Both the position numbers and the translations under genes were made by a program. Of a DNA stretch of 32,015 nucleotides, positions 1-9,072 are shown in pieces (within the stretch, counting starts at the first letter, position 1; each line of letters begins with the position of its first letter). The DNA comes from Fidelibacterota bacterium (GTDB lineage Bacteria > Marinisomatota > Marinisomatia > SCGC-AAA003-L08 > GCA-002719095), in contig PAHI01000061.1 of the NCBI GenBank assembly GCA_002705575.1, forward strand, positions 1 through 32,015, in the 5' to 3' direction. The notes below the pieces were generated by a model that did no database searches, had not been told where the DNA came from, and saw only the letters and a list, made by a program, of their open reading frames with translations.

Positions 1-53
1 AAAACTGATAAAATTAATAAAAATAAAATTAACAGACCTACTATATGGTACAA
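1..53 (-). CDS. Possible 5' end of a membrane or exported protein (partial, runs off the window)
   Basis: A reading frame opens with TTG at 53-51 and stays open to the window edge, giving 17 complete codons. A GGGAG ribosome binding site lies at 63-59, five bases before the TTG. The visible N-terminus (MYHIVGLLILFLLILSV) is almost entirely hydrophobic, like a signal sequence or first membrane helix. It follows the Wzz-like gene by about 70 bases on the same strand, so it may continue the polysaccharide operon, perhaps as a membrane glycosyltransferase or other assembly protein. The function cannot be read from 17 residues, and a chance open frame in AT-rich DNA is possible. Confidence 0.35.
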   Translation of the reverse strand, partial: MYHIVGLLILFLLILSV

Positions 54-124
54 AAATACTCCCTTTGATTTTAAACTATTCTATTAAAATATCAATTGAA
101 CCTAGCGCAAAAAAAATGATTTAA

Positions 125-1138
125 TTAATCGTCATTTGATTGAATTTCTTTTTTTATAATAAGGATTATACACGAAAAAATAAAAGACATAAAAATGGAT
201 AAAATTACTATGAGCAGTCTTTGAGGTTTTTGCTGATCGTAAGCAGGTTCCCCTGAATCTAAAATAGCTATTACAGGAATTTTGTTGAGTTCATTAATTT
301 TAGCCATTTCATATTGCTGTCTTAGAGTAATATAGACTTGCTGATTAACTTCCATATTACGCATTAAACGACCTCTAAGAAGTTGAAGTTCGGGGCTATC
401 TATAGCAAATGGATGCTTTTCACTAAAGTTTTTCAATTCTTCTTCTGATTCAGATAATTCTTTTTTAGAGTCTCTTAATCTTTGCTCTATAAATTTACGA
501 TGCTCAGATGTATGCAAAATCACTGATTCACTAATATATTCTTTAATATACTCAGCTATATAATTTGATATATCTGCTGCTAATTGAGGTTCTTCCATTA
601 AAATAGTAATTACAATCAAGCCTGACTGCTGTTCTTTAACCAGCATCTGATCACTAAGTTTATCTATTGCTAAATCCATAAATTTTGATTCCAAATCAAA
701 AAAACCATCATTACTTTTTAAATTAAACAATTTCGTAAAACTAAATTTATTTGAATCATTAATCCCCCAATAAGAAATCAAATCAATAGAGTCATGTTCA
801 TTAGTTTTCCATTGATTTTCAATAACTGATTTTTTTAAAACTCTGCTATTAACAATATCAGGAATATAAAATGAAGGTTTATCATTATCAAAATTACTCA
901 AATTTATATCTACACCATATTGAGATACAAGCCCTTGCAATCCACCAATAGATTGAGATTTATTTATACTATCTCCTATTGGATTTATTGATATATATGA
1001 TTGGTAATAAGGTGTGGCTAAAAATAAATATAGAAGAGATATAAAAAATCCACCTATAGTTGAATAAATAATTATTCTCTTACCCTGCTTAAGAGTTTTT
1101 GAAATTTCAGTAATATCTATTTCTTTTCTTTTATTCAT
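125..1138 (-). CDS. Wzz-type polysaccharide chain-length / polymerase co-regulator
   Basis: This is a 337-residue inner-membrane protein of the Wzz/polysaccharide co-polymerase type, which controls chain length or export of surface polysaccharide. Its layout fits: a short cytoplasmic N-terminus (MNKRKEIDITEISKTL), a first membrane helix, a long periplasmic region with Glu/Lys-rich predicted coiled coil in the second half, a proline-containing segment (GEPAYDQQKPQR) and a C-terminal helix ending in KKEIQSNDD. There is no cytoplasmic tyrosine-kinase domain, so any BY-kinase would be separate. I chose the ATG at 1138. A TTG at 1183 overlaps the stop of the SLBB gene and would add 15 residues, but it has no well-spaced ribosome binding site. 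It lies directly downstream of the SLBB exporter, the usual Wza-Wzc/Wzz pairing. Confidence 0.82.
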   Translation of the reverse strand: MNKRKEIDITEISKTLKQGKRIIIYSTIGGFFISLLYLFLATPYYQSYISINPIGDSINKSQSIGGLQGLVSQYGVDINLSNFDNDKPSFYIPDIVNSRVLKKSVIENQWKTNEHDSIDLISYWGINDSNKFSFTKLFNLKSNDGFFDLESKFMDLAIDKLSDQMLVKEQQSGLIVITILMEEPQLAADISNYIAEYIKEYISESVILHTSEHRKFIEQRLRDSKKELSESEEELKNFSEKHPFAIDSPELQLLRGRLMRNMEVNQQVYITLRQQYEMAKINELNKIPVIAILDSGEPAYDQQKPQRLLIVILSIFMSFIFSCIILIIKKEIQSNDD

Positions 1139-1179
1139 TTTTTCTAAAAAAACATTCCCAAAACTAACAATAATTAAAA

Positions 1180-2757
1180 TCAATCACCATGAAGAACAGC
1201 TATGCTTAGCAAAATACTTAATGTAGATGCCACTCCCTGTGTTATTGTAATCAAATCTAATATTTTTGTCCTTTTATTAACTTCAATTTCTTCTACTATA
1301 TAAACAATATCTCCACTTTCAATTTTCTTAATGTCTTTATATTTAATTCTATTGCCAGTATGAGGTTTAATAATATAAACATCATTAAGGTCAGAATTCA
1401 TCAATCCTCCAGCTTTATTCAAATAGTCCTTAATGGTGAACTTTTCATTATATAAATAAATACCTGGATTTTTAACTGAACCAACCAACTCTATATATGA
1501 GTAGTATTTAGGAATTTCAATAATATCTTTATTCATCAAAGAGTAACTCTTAATTTCATCAGTATACTCTTTTGAATACGAATATATCTTATTAGTATTA
1601 TTCCCTTTTATATTATAAGATCTATCAATATAATCGTGAAACTCTAATTTATAAATCTCATTCCTACTAGAATCTTCCCTTATATTTCTATTGATAAAAA
1701 CTTTATTCTTATCTGCTATACTAGTATAACCACCTGCTCTATCTATTAAATTTTGAACAGTTTCTAAGCCTTCCATAATAGAATATTTACCTGGATATAA
1801 AACTTCTCCTTTTATTTCAACAAGGCTATGTTTTTTAAAATTATTAAGGATCTTAATATTAATAAAATCTTGAGGCATTAACATAAAATCATCAAAATAT
1901 TTTTGCTCTATTATTAAGTTAATTTTTTGGTTATTTTCTGTATATCTACTAACCTCTATTTCATCTTTATATGAATCATACGTAAAGCCTCCAGACAAAT
2001 ATAAAATATCAGATAAGGTTTCACCTTCAACATACTCTAAATTAGATGGAAACTTAACCCCTCCATCAATAGTTACAAATCGATCTTTTAAGTCAAAATA
2101 TAGAACATCGCCATTAATAAGAACAGGATTCAAAGAGTCACGCCCAGAAATAAAATACTTAACCAGATCTATTTGTTTTTTTTCATCACCTCTATTTAAT
2201 AATATTCTCCTTTTAGAAAGGTGTTTTTCTAAATTATGATTATGAGTAGTACCTATAGCAACCTTATCTGAATTTCTAGATATAATTTGTTGATATATAT
2301 CTGATACTCTATCAATTGGAGAAACATTATAAAAACCAGCTTCAGAAAAAGGACCTAGAACTTTTACTTTAAATTTTCTCATTTTAGAAAGTGTGACATA
2401 AATATCGCTATCATTATACTTATCTAGGCACTTACGCTTGATTTGACTAAAACCATCTTCAATGCTTAAACCATCTAAATTAATAACTCCTACTACTGGA
2501 ATTAAAATATTGCCATCAGGAGATATGGTAATATTTAAATTTATAACCTGATTAGAGGTAACGATATTTAAATATATATCGTCACCTGGACCTAGAAAGT
2601 ACTCTTCACGGTTTACTTTATTATACATAGGCTCAAATTCAGAAAATTGCTTTATATTTTTAGCATTACCAGAAAACGAACTATTCATATATCCTTCAAT
2701 ACTATAAGTATATACAAACGTGACAAGTAAAATTTTTAGAAAATACTTACTTTTCAA
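1180..2757 (-). CDS. Wza-like polysaccharide export protein with SLBB domains
   Basis: This 525-residue protein resembles polysaccharide export (Poly_export) proteins that carry capsule or exopolysaccharide across the envelope. After an N-terminal hydrophobic segment (about residues 5-18) comes the export domain, opening with YFLGPGDDIYLNI and ISPDGNILIPVVG (about 53-125). Repeated SLBB modules follow, clearest at about 310-355 (VEIKGEVLYPGKYSI, LIDRAGGYTS) and 420-470 (IELVGSVKNPGIYLY, LNKAGGLMNSD). A hydrophobic C-terminal stretch (about 500-522) could be a membrane segment. Unlike Wza, it has no lipobox cysteine after the signal region. The start is TTG, supported by AGGAG at ideal spacing. 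It is followed by the Wzz-like gene. The 80-base gap upstream separates it from the VWA gene and could hold a promoter, but I see no convincing one. Confidence 0.85.
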   Translation of the reverse strand: MKSKYFLKILLVTFVYTYSIEGYMNSSFSGNAKNIKQFSEFEPMYNKVNREEYFLGPGDDIYLNIVTSNQVINLNITISPDGNILIPVVGVINLDGLSIEDGFSQIKRKCLDKYNDSDIYVTLSKMRKFKVKVLGPFSEAGFYNVSPIDRVSDIYQQIISRNSDKVAIGTTHNHNLEKHLSKRRILLNRGDEKKQIDLVKYFISGRDSLNPVLINGDVLYFDLKDRFVTIDGGVKFPSNLEYVEGETLSDILYLSGGFTYDSYKDEIEVSRYTENNQKINLIIEQKYFDDFMLMPQDFINIKILNNFKKHSLVEIKGEVLYPGKYSIMEGLETVQNLIDRAGGYTSIADKNKVFINRNIREDSSRNEIYKLEFHDYIDRSYNIKGNNTNKIYSYSKEYTDEIKSYSLMNKDIIEIPKYYSYIELVGSVKNPGIYLYNEKFTIKDYLNKAGGLMNSDLNDVYIIKPHTGNRIKYKDIKKIESGDIVYIVEEIEVNKRTKILDLITITQGVASTLSILLSIAVLHGD

Positions 2758-2763
2758 ACTAAA

Positions 2764-2768
2764 CTCCT
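2764..2768 (-). promoter_or_regulatory. Ribosome binding site for a TTG start
   Basis: AGGAG on the minus strand ends six bases before TTG at 2757-2755. It decides the start of the SLBB exporter, which has no ATG nearby upstream. Confidence 0.75.
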
Positions 2769-2837
2769 GTTAAACTAATTAAAATATACATTTAAAAATT
2801 ACTAATTTATTAGTTATTAATACAAAGCCTACCTAAT

Positions 2838-4781
2838 CTAAAGAGAACCTATTTTTTTTCTCAAGTACCATTCAATAATTAAGCTAGCAATAGCTAATAA
2901 TAATATTAATAAATAATCTTTTGAATCAAATATCTTATTATACTCTATAACTTTAATGTTTGTGCCCTTATTTTTCACAATATCATCAAAATAATTGCTT
3001 TCATTCAAATACTTTCCATTGCTATTTGTAGCAATTGCATTAAGATAACTAATATTTTGTCCAACTAAATTAGATTCAATTCTATAACTTTTAACTCTAA
3101 TAGGTATAGTATTGCTTATTAAATTACCATCTTCTAATAATTGAACTTTGTAATTTCCGGAATCTCTTATACTGTTTTTAATTTGAAACTTGTCATTAAT
3201 CTTATATAATTTATTCAAACTATCTCCAAAAACTCTTAAATATACATTAGACATTTCAAAGTCTCTGCTATCATAAAAATTAATTAAAAAATCTTCATTA
3301 CTATAAACTTCATTTCTATTTACATGTATTTTAGTTTTCAAGCCTTGATTGTATGCGTTATTAAACAGATCTATAATAAACCTATTATAGTTATTATTAC
3401 TAAATTCTTTTTCTTTATAGGCTGAACTAGAAAAATCCGATTGAAATATAAAAATATCTTTATTTGAAAAAAGAAATGCTAGTCCGCCATTTTCAAAATA
3501 AATATTCCTATAATCATCTTCAGGTGTAGTTATTTCTGCATAACTCATTGATGCATAATTTTTTATATCATAATCTTTATAAATTGAATTGAGCTGTAAA
3601 CTTTGACTTTGCACTACTCTTTTTTTAACATTAAATGAAAAAATATTAGATATTTTATTCAAAATCTGATAATCCTGATTAGGACCACAAATCATTATAA
3701 AAGGAATATCAAGATTGTATAAGCTTTGTTTTTTAAAATCGTTAAAATCATTAGTTGATGATGGATAATTATCAAATACAATCATACCAAATTTTGAATA
3801 ATCTACTGAATCATTATTTTTCCAAGTATTGCCTATTTTATAATTATGAGTTACAGAATCACTCATTTCAAATAATATTCTGTTTAAATATCGAGTATTT
3901 AAAGATGGTACGCCACTAATCAAAAGAATGGGTTTTTTATCTTTTATGCTGTTCAATACATTAATACTATTATTCAAAACATTGTTATCTCTAAAGTTAT
4001 CGATAACTAATCTTAAATTAGATTTCGATTTATAGTAAAAATCATTTAATTCAATATTGCCTGAAAAAAGACCAGTATTTTTAGAAATATAAAATAAATT
4101 TGACGTTATAAATCTATCCTCATCGTATAAATTAACAGTTAAAGTTGTATCTCTATTATAATTATACTTAAGATTGAAGTTTAGTTGTAGGTTAGAATTA
4201 CTAGTTTCAAATAAGTTCGCATTTTTAAAAGCAACCACATCTGCTAAATCTTTATCACCTATACCTAAAACATTGATACTATTTGGGAATTTATTTTTAG
4301 TATAATCTGAATTCTTCAGACCATCACTAATCAAAAAAATAAGATTGTCACTATTTGCAACAAATTCTCTTTCTAAGCTCTTAAAATCTGTACGAATATC
4401 AGTAAAATCTATATCATATGAATTAGCTTTTCTAATACTATCACCAAATAAAAATAATCTTAATGGAGCATGATTTGAATAATAAAATTTAATATTATTT
4501 AGAATTGTCACTAAACTATCTTTTGATATATTATTAAGCATGCTCTTAGAATTATCTACATAAATATCCATCCCAGTTTTGGATTTTTCGATTTTTTTAA
4601 AATTAAACACTGGATTTAAAAATGAAATAATTAATAAAGTAACAGAAACAACTCTAAAAAACTTAATAATATTAGTTAATTTATTTTTTTTTAGACTTAA
4701 AAACATATATGCAGAAATTAATAACAGGCCTATTGCAATAGAAACACTAAAAAAACTATAATTAAGAAAATAGAAACTCAT
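2838..4781 (-). CDS. Membrane-anchored von Willebrand factor A domain protein
   Basis: This 647-residue protein has two N-terminal membrane helices (about residues 9-29 and 40-58), then a VWA-like domain with a metal-ion-dependent adhesion motif at 76-80 (DNSKS, matching DxSxS), followed by LIFLISDGLKNS. The long middle part is beta-rich and includes a Rossmann-like stretch (about 285-390) of the sort seen in glutamine-amidotransferase-like parts of bacterial VWA membrane proteins. A last helix (about 622-640) precedes the basic tail LRKKIGSL. The architecture resembles large BatA-related VWA proteins, with the bulk outside the cytoplasm. Its role is unknown. It starts three bases after the tsaD stop, so it is probably cotranscribed with tsaD. 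Confidence 0.75.
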   Translation of the reverse strand: MSFYFLNYSFFSVSIAIGLLLISAYMFLSLKKNKLTNIIKFFRVVSVTLLIISFLNPVFNFKKIEKSKTGMDIYVDNSKSMLNNISKDSLVTILNNIKFYYSNHAPLRLFLFGDSIRKANSYDIDFTDIRTDFKSLEREFVANSDNLIFLISDGLKNSDYTKNKFPNSINVLGIGDKDLADVVAFKNANLFETSNSNLQLNFNLKYNYNRDTTLTVNLYDEDRFITSNLFYISKNTGLFSGNIELNDFYYKSKSNLRLVIDNFRDNNVLNNSINVLNSIKDKKPILLISGVPSLNTRYLNRILFEMSDSVTHNYKIGNTWKNNDSVDYSKFGMIVFDNYPSSTNDFNDFKKQSLYNLDIPFIMICGPNQDYQILNKISNIFSFNVKKRVVQSQSLQLNSIYKDYDIKNYASMSYAEITTPEDDYRNIYFENGGLAFLFSNKDIFIFQSDFSSSAYKEKEFSNNNYNRFIIDLFNNAYNQGLKTKIHVNRNEVYSNEDFLINFYDSRDFEMSNVYLRVFGDSLNKLYKINDKFQIKNSIRDSGNYKVQLLEDGNLISNTIPIRVKSYRIESNLVGQNISYLNAIATNSNGKYLNESNYFDDIVKNKGTNIKVIEYNKIFDSKDYLLILLLAIASLIIEWYLRKKIGSL

Positions 4782-4784
4782 TAT

Positions 4785-5786
4785 TTATTCATTCATTGAT
4801 AAATTTGGATTAGCAAGTAAGCTAAGATCAGAAAAGTTTTTATTTATAAATTTCTCATAACCTGCCATACATATCATGGCTGCATTATCTGTACAATATT
4901 TTAGCTCTGGGAAGCTTATTTGATATAAGCCCTGATTATTAAAATCATCTAATTTTGACCTAAACCTTTTATTTGAAGCTACTCCTCCTGCCACGACTAA
5001 ACTATATACATTAATCTGCTTAGTTAAATATTTAACCTTTTGAATCAAAGTATCTATGATAGCTTCTTGATATGATGCAGCAATATCTTTTCTAGATGCT
5101 TTAATGTTTTTTTCATCTAAACGTTTCGATAAGTAATAGAGCGAGGTTTTCAAACCGCTAAATGAAAAATTATATTTAGAATTTTTTATTTTTGGAATGG
5201 GAAACTTAAATGCTTTGAAATCTCCTCCTATTGCCAATTTTTCAATTTCAGGTCCTCCCGGATAATTTAAACCTAAAATTCTCGCACCTTTATCAAAAGC
5301 TTCACCAGCGGCATCATCAATTGTAGTTGACATCAAATCATAATTCTTATATGAATTTACTAACCAAATTTGAGTATGCCCACCAGATACCAATAAACAT
5401 AAAAAAGGATACCTTACTTTATCTGAACCAATAAAACTTGAAAATAAGTGACCTTCCATATGATTAACTCCAATAATTGGGATTTCTAAACTAATCGATA
5501 AACCTTTTGCAAAATTCAACCCAACTAACAAAGCTCCTTTTAAACCCGGACCATTAGTTACAGCTATTGCATTTAATTTATTTGAATCAATACTAGCTTG
5601 CAACAATGCTTCTTCAGCAACATCTGTTATAAGCTGAAGATGTTCTCTAGATGCAATCTCAGGAACTACACCGCCATATTTTTTATGAATAATTTGACTT
5701 ATAGTTACATTGCTTAAAATATTCCTTTTATGGGATATAGCAACAGATGTTTCATCACATGATGTTTCTATACCAAGGAGATACAT
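4785..5786 (-). CDS. tsaD: tRNA N6-adenosine threonylcarbamoyltransferase TsaD
   Basis: TsaD transfers the threonylcarbamoyl group from threonylcarbamoyl-AMP to A37 of ANN-decoding tRNAs (t6A), acting with TsaB and TsaE. The 333-residue product is full length for the family. It opens with the hallmark LGIETSCDETSVAI and has the metal-binding pair His109/His113 in NHMEGH, then LLVSGGHTQ (about 132-140), the nucleotide-binding DDAAGEAFDKGAR and GGPEIEKLA segments, and the C-terminal CTDNAAMI motif that supplies a metal-binding aspartate. It lies 25 bases after rpsA and just before the VWA gene. TsaB and TsaE are not in the window. Confidence 0.97.
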   Translation of the reverse strand: MYLLGIETSCDETSVAISHKRNILSNVTISQIIHKKYGGVVPEIASREHLQLITDVAEEALLQASIDSNKLNAIAVTNGPGLKGALLVGLNFAKGLSISLEIPIIGVNHMEGHLFSSFIGSDKVRYPFLCLLVSGGHTQIWLVNSYKNYDLMSTTIDDAAGEAFDKGARILGLNYPGGPEIEKLAIGGDFKAFKFPIPKIKNSKYNFSFSGLKTSLYYLSKRLDEKNIKASRKDIAASYQEAIIDTLIQKVKYLTKQINVYSLVVAGGVASNKRFRSKLDDFNNQGLYQISFPELKYCTDNAAMICMAGYEKFINKNFSDLSLLANPNLSMNE

Positions 5787-5811
5787 TTTTCTAATTTATA
5801 AGGAACAATAT

Positions 5812-7617
5812 TTATTTGATTTTAGGATTAGCCCCATCATCAGAATCATCAGTATGCTCATTATCAAAAGACTCTGAAAGAATAATACTCTTCACCTTAG
5901 GATTTAATTCTGCAATATACAAATCAAAATCTTTATCATTTGTATACATTTCATTTAAAGCCTCTTTCTGCTTTTCATCCAAACCTTCGAAAGGTAAAAT
6001 ACCAGTTACTGAATTTGATATATCAAATAGTATGCCTTTTTCATTTGAAGAATTGTTCACCTTGACTTTCACTTTATCTCCAATTTTGAAATTTATCCAT
6101 GGATCATCATCTAATTGCTTTATACCAATAGCCAATTTCCTATCTTCTGCAGAGACTTCTAAAACTTTACAATTAATAGAATCTCCCAATTCTAAAGCTT
6201 CCTTAGGATGCTTAATTAATTCGGTCCAACTTATATCAGATATATGCAAAAGACCATCTACTCCTTCTTCTAGCTCAACGAATGCTCCGTATTGAGTAAA
6301 ATGTTTAACAGTACCTTTATTTACGCTACCTACAGGATATTTATTTTCAATCTTAGTCCAAGGGTCATCTTTTAATTGCTTTATACCTAATGCAATTTTT
6401 TTCTGTTCTAAATCAAGAGATATTACAACTGCCTCAATCTCATCATTTACTTTATAAATATCAGAAGGATGTTTGATGTGCTTAGTCCAAGAAATCTCAG
6501 AAACATGAATAAGCCCCTCAATCCCTTCTGATATTTCCATAAATAACCCATAATTCATCAAATTAACAACTTTTCCTTTAACTTTGGAACCTACAGGATA
6601 TTTTTCAGCAACATTTTTCCATGGCTCTTCCTCTAATTGCTTCATGCCTAATGATATTTTTACTTTTTGAACATCAAAGTCAATAACTTTAACTTTAATT
6701 TTATCTCCCAAATTAATTTTATCAGATGGATGATTTATTCTTCCCCAAGTGATATCGGTAATATGTAAAAGCCCATCAATTCCACCTAAATTAACAAAAG
6801 CTCCAAAATCAGTTATATTCTTAACAATACCCTCAAGAACCATACCTACTTCCATTTGATTTAGTATTTCTTGTCTTTTTTCAGTAATTTCATCATTTAA
6901 AAGTTCTTTACGCGACAAAACTATATTTTTTCTAATTTCATTGAACTTCACTATTTTAAAATCACACTCCATATCAATATATTTATCAAAATCAGTCACT
7001 GAATATATTTCAATTTGAGAACCTGGAAGAAAGCCTTGAATAACACCTAACTCAACAACCATTCCTCCTTTAATTCTTTTAATAATTTTTCCTTTTACCA
7101 AGCCATCGTCTTCATAAACTCTTCTAAGCTCTTGCCATTTAAGTTCAAAATCAGCCTTTTGCTTAGATAGTACGAAATTTCCTTTAGAATCTTCAAATTT
7201 TTGTATATAAACTTCAATCTCATCATTAATATTTGGAATTTCTCCTAATTCATCCTTACTGACCATACCTTCAGATTTAAATCCGATATCAACAAAAATA
7301 CCTTTTTCATTAATTCCAACTACTCTTCCTTTAACAATTCTATTTTGCTTTATATCAATAATATCATGATCATATATTGAAGTATCAACTTTAGTATCAA
7401 GATTTATACTATCTAAATTATCACAACTAACTGTTTTCATTTCTAAAATTGAAGCGTCTAAATAATTAACAGAACTTATATCTGTATCACTAGTTTTTAA
7501 AATATCATTATCTTTTAAATCATCAACAGCAGAAACTTGTTCAGCTTTTGAGTTTAAAACTTCTTTATTTGAATCACTCAATTCAACATTAACATCATTT
7601 ATATTTTCTTCATTCAT
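5812..7617 (-). CDS. rpsA: 30S ribosomal protein S1
   Basis: S1 binds mRNA leaders and helps the 30S subunit initiate translation. The 601-residue protein has six S1 (OB-fold) repeats at about residues 92-154, 172-237, 256-327, 343-414, 428-501 and 511-583. Repeats 3 to 5 are the most canonical, each with a GLLHI or GLIHV core and ending in KQLxxxPW. An acidic, low-complexity N-terminal extension of about 90 residues precedes the first repeat, and the tail is also acidic. The first two repeats are divergent, as expected for the ribosome-binding part of S1. It lies six bases after cmk, a widely conserved pairing. Confidence 0.95.
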   Translation of the reverse strand: MNEENINDVNVELSDSNKEVLNSKAEQVSAVDDLKDNDILKTSDTDISSVNYLDASILEMKTVSCDNLDSINLDTKVDTSIYDHDIIDIKQNRIVKGRVVGINEKGIFVDIGFKSEGMVSKDELGEIPNINDEIEVYIQKFEDSKGNFVLSKQKADFELKWQELRRVYEDDGLVKGKIIKRIKGGMVVELGVIQGFLPGSQIEIYSVTDFDKYIDMECDFKIVKFNEIRKNIVLSRKELLNDEITEKRQEILNQMEVGMVLEGIVKNITDFGAFVNLGGIDGLLHITDITWGRINHPSDKINLGDKIKVKVIDFDVQKVKISLGMKQLEEEPWKNVAEKYPVGSKVKGKVVNLMNYGLFMEISEGIEGLIHVSEISWTKHIKHPSDIYKVNDEIEAVVISLDLEQKKIALGIKQLKDDPWTKIENKYPVGSVNKGTVKHFTQYGAFVELEEGVDGLLHISDISWTELIKHPKEALELGDSINCKVLEVSAEDRKLAIGIKQLDDDPWINFKIGDKVKVKVNNSSNEKGILFDISNSVTGILPFEGLDEKQKEALNEMYTNDKDFDLYIAELNPKVKSIILSESFDNEHTDDSDDGANPKIK

Positions 7618-7623
7618 CCTTAT

Positions 7624-8292
7624 TTATCTTACCTCATTTTTATTTGTGTTTACTATAATAGCAATTATCTTATTTACCTGACTTTCTAAAGTTAGATTAG
7701 TAGTATCAAGCAATAATGCGTCAGCAGCCTTACAAAGAGGAGAATTTACTCTACTTCGATCAAAATCATCCCTGTCTTTAATCATTTGCAATACTGTTTT
7801 GTAATCAATTTCAACTTTCTTGTTTTTTAACTGATTAAAACGTCTTTTTGCCCTTATCTTTAATGTAGCATCTAAATAAAACTTATAATCAGCATTTGGA
7901 AAAACTGTAGTACCAATATCTCTTCCATCAATAACTATATCACCACTATTAATCAAATCCCTCTGAATGTTAATCAGCTTATCTCTTACAATTTTCATAG
8001 AACTGACCTTACTAACGCTCACAGTTACTTTAGGTAGTCTAGTAAATTCAGTAACATTTTTTCTATTAATAAAAACTCTATTCCTTAAAATATCATACTC
8101 TATTTCAATACTTAAAACTTCTTTTTTAACAGCAGCTAAGTCATCTAGATTGATTTTTTGACTTATTAAGTAAAATGTTATAGAACGATACAAAATACCA
8201 GAATCACAATAATTTATACCCAACTTCTTTGATAAAAGCTTTGCTGTTGATGTTTTACCACAACCTGAAGGTCCATCAATAGCAATAATCAT
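7624..8292 (-). CDS. cmk: Cytidylate kinase
   Basis: This enzyme phosphorylates CMP and dCMP with ATP, supplying CDP for nucleotide and phospholipid synthesis. The 222 residues are normal for the family. It has the P-loop GPSGCGKTSTA at 7-17, the substrate-binding YCDSGILYRS, the family motif DGRDIGTTVFP and the lid-region DRDDFDRSR with downstream LLLDTTNL. A GAGG ribosome binding site at 8305-8302 precedes the ATG. It follows a 74-base gap after the RluB gene and is followed closely by rpsA. Confidence 0.96.
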   Translation of the reverse strand: MIIAIDGPSGCGKTSTAKLLSKKLGINYCDSGILYRSITFYLISQKINLDDLAAVKKEVLSIEIEYDILRNRVFINRKNVTEFTRLPKVTVSVSKVSSMKIVRDKLINIQRDLINSGDIVIDGRDIGTTVFPNADYKFYLDATLKIRAKRRFNQLKNKKVEIDYKTVLQMIKDRDDFDRSRVNSPLCKAADALLLDTTNLTLESQVNKIIAIIVNTNKNEVR

Positions 8293-8321
8293 CTAAGAAG
8301 CCCTCTTTCAAAAAGCCAATT

Positions 8322-8352
8322 AATATACAATATATATTCTATATTATGACAA
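8322..8352 (-). promoter_or_regulatory. Candidate sigma-70-type promoter for cmk-rpsA-tsaD
   Basis: In the 74-base gap before cmk, TTGTCA (8352-8347, five of six to the -35 consensus) and TATATT (8327-8322, five of six to the -10 consensus) are 19 bases apart, slightly wide. The region is very AT-rich, so chance matches are likely. Confidence 0.3.
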
Positions 8353-8366
8353 CATTTATTGATTTC

Positions 8367-9062
8367 TTAAAAACTCCTCAATCGATTTATCTGATTATTC
8401 GTGGTTTTTTTATATTGCCCCTCTTTTAATGAAGATATTTTTATATTAGCAAATTGATACCTATGTAATGCTATAACTCTTGACTTAAAGTGTTTAAAAA
8501 TTCTTTTAATTTCTCTGTTTTTACCTTCTCTAAGAGATATATCCCAAAATATCTTACCATCTTCTTTTGCCAATCTTTTTAAGCTTGCCTTAACAAAATC
8601 ACCATCATCTAAACGCACACCTTTCTTTAAACTAGCTAAGTATTTGTTATCTATGTCTATTTTTGAAGTTATATAATATTTTTTTTCTACTTCATATTTA
8701 GGATGTGTTAATTCATAAGATAAATCTCCATTATTAGTAATAAGCAAAAGACCTGTAGTATCACGATCTAATCTACCAACAGTAAACAATCTCAAGTCTG
8801 AATCAATCAAATCAAAAACTGTCTTATTATACTTATCACTATTAGAGCAAACATAGCCTTTTGGTTTATTAAGTATATATATTATATCTGGCTCAATAGA
8901 AACAACTTTATCATTATACACAACAATATCCTGATGATTAACCTGAGTGCTAAAATTTGTAGTAATAACTCCGTTAATAGTAATAGACCCTGAACGTATC
9001 AATTCATCTGCCTTCCTACGAGAAGCTAATCCTGACTTTGCTAGATATTTATTCAACCTCAT
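8367..9062 (-). CDS. rluB: RluB/RsuA-family rRNA pseudouridine synthase
   Basis: The family isomerises specific uridines in ribosomal RNA; RluB acts on 23S and RsuA on 16S. The 231-residue protein has an N-terminal S4 RNA-binding domain (RLNKYLAKSGLASRRKADELI, residues 2-22, in which the basic ARRK-type motif is clear). The synthase domain carries the motif VGRLDRDTTGLLLITNNG, with catalytic Asp99, and a C-terminal EGKNREIKRIF motif. Length and S4 domain fit either RluB or RsuA; I favour RluB, as is typical of this gene type outside enterics. It begins ten bases after trpS. Confidence 0.9.
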   Translation of the reverse strand: MRLNKYLAKSGLASRRKADELIRSGSITINGVITTNFSTQVNHQDIVVYNDKVVSIEPDIIYILNKPKGYVCSNSDKYNKTVFDLIDSDLRLFTVGRLDRDTTGLLLITNNGDLSYELTHPKYEVEKKYYITSKIDIDNKYLASLKKGVRLDDGDFVKASLKRLAKEDGKIFWDISLREGKNREIKRIFKHFKSRVIALHRYQFANIKISSLKEGQYKKTTNNQINRLRSF

Positions 9063-9072
9063 AAAATAAAAA

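Noticed and set aside
2758..2837. A short inverted repeat (ACTAAT-AA-ATTAGT) followed by a T-rich run, like a terminator
   Set aside because: The stem is about six A/T-rich pairs with almost no loop, too weak to call in DNA of this composition.
5816..6295. A 159-codon plus-strand open frame opposite rpsA
   Set aside because: It is antisense to a confidently assigned S1 gene, its product is Ser/Phe-rich as expected of a mirrored frame, and it has no ribosome binding site or recognisable domain.
6100..6700. Near-repeated DNA segments suggesting a tandem repeat
   Set aside because: They are the coding sequences of successive S1 domains in rpsA, each ending in the same KQLxxxPW-type motif, and so reflect protein domain repetition.
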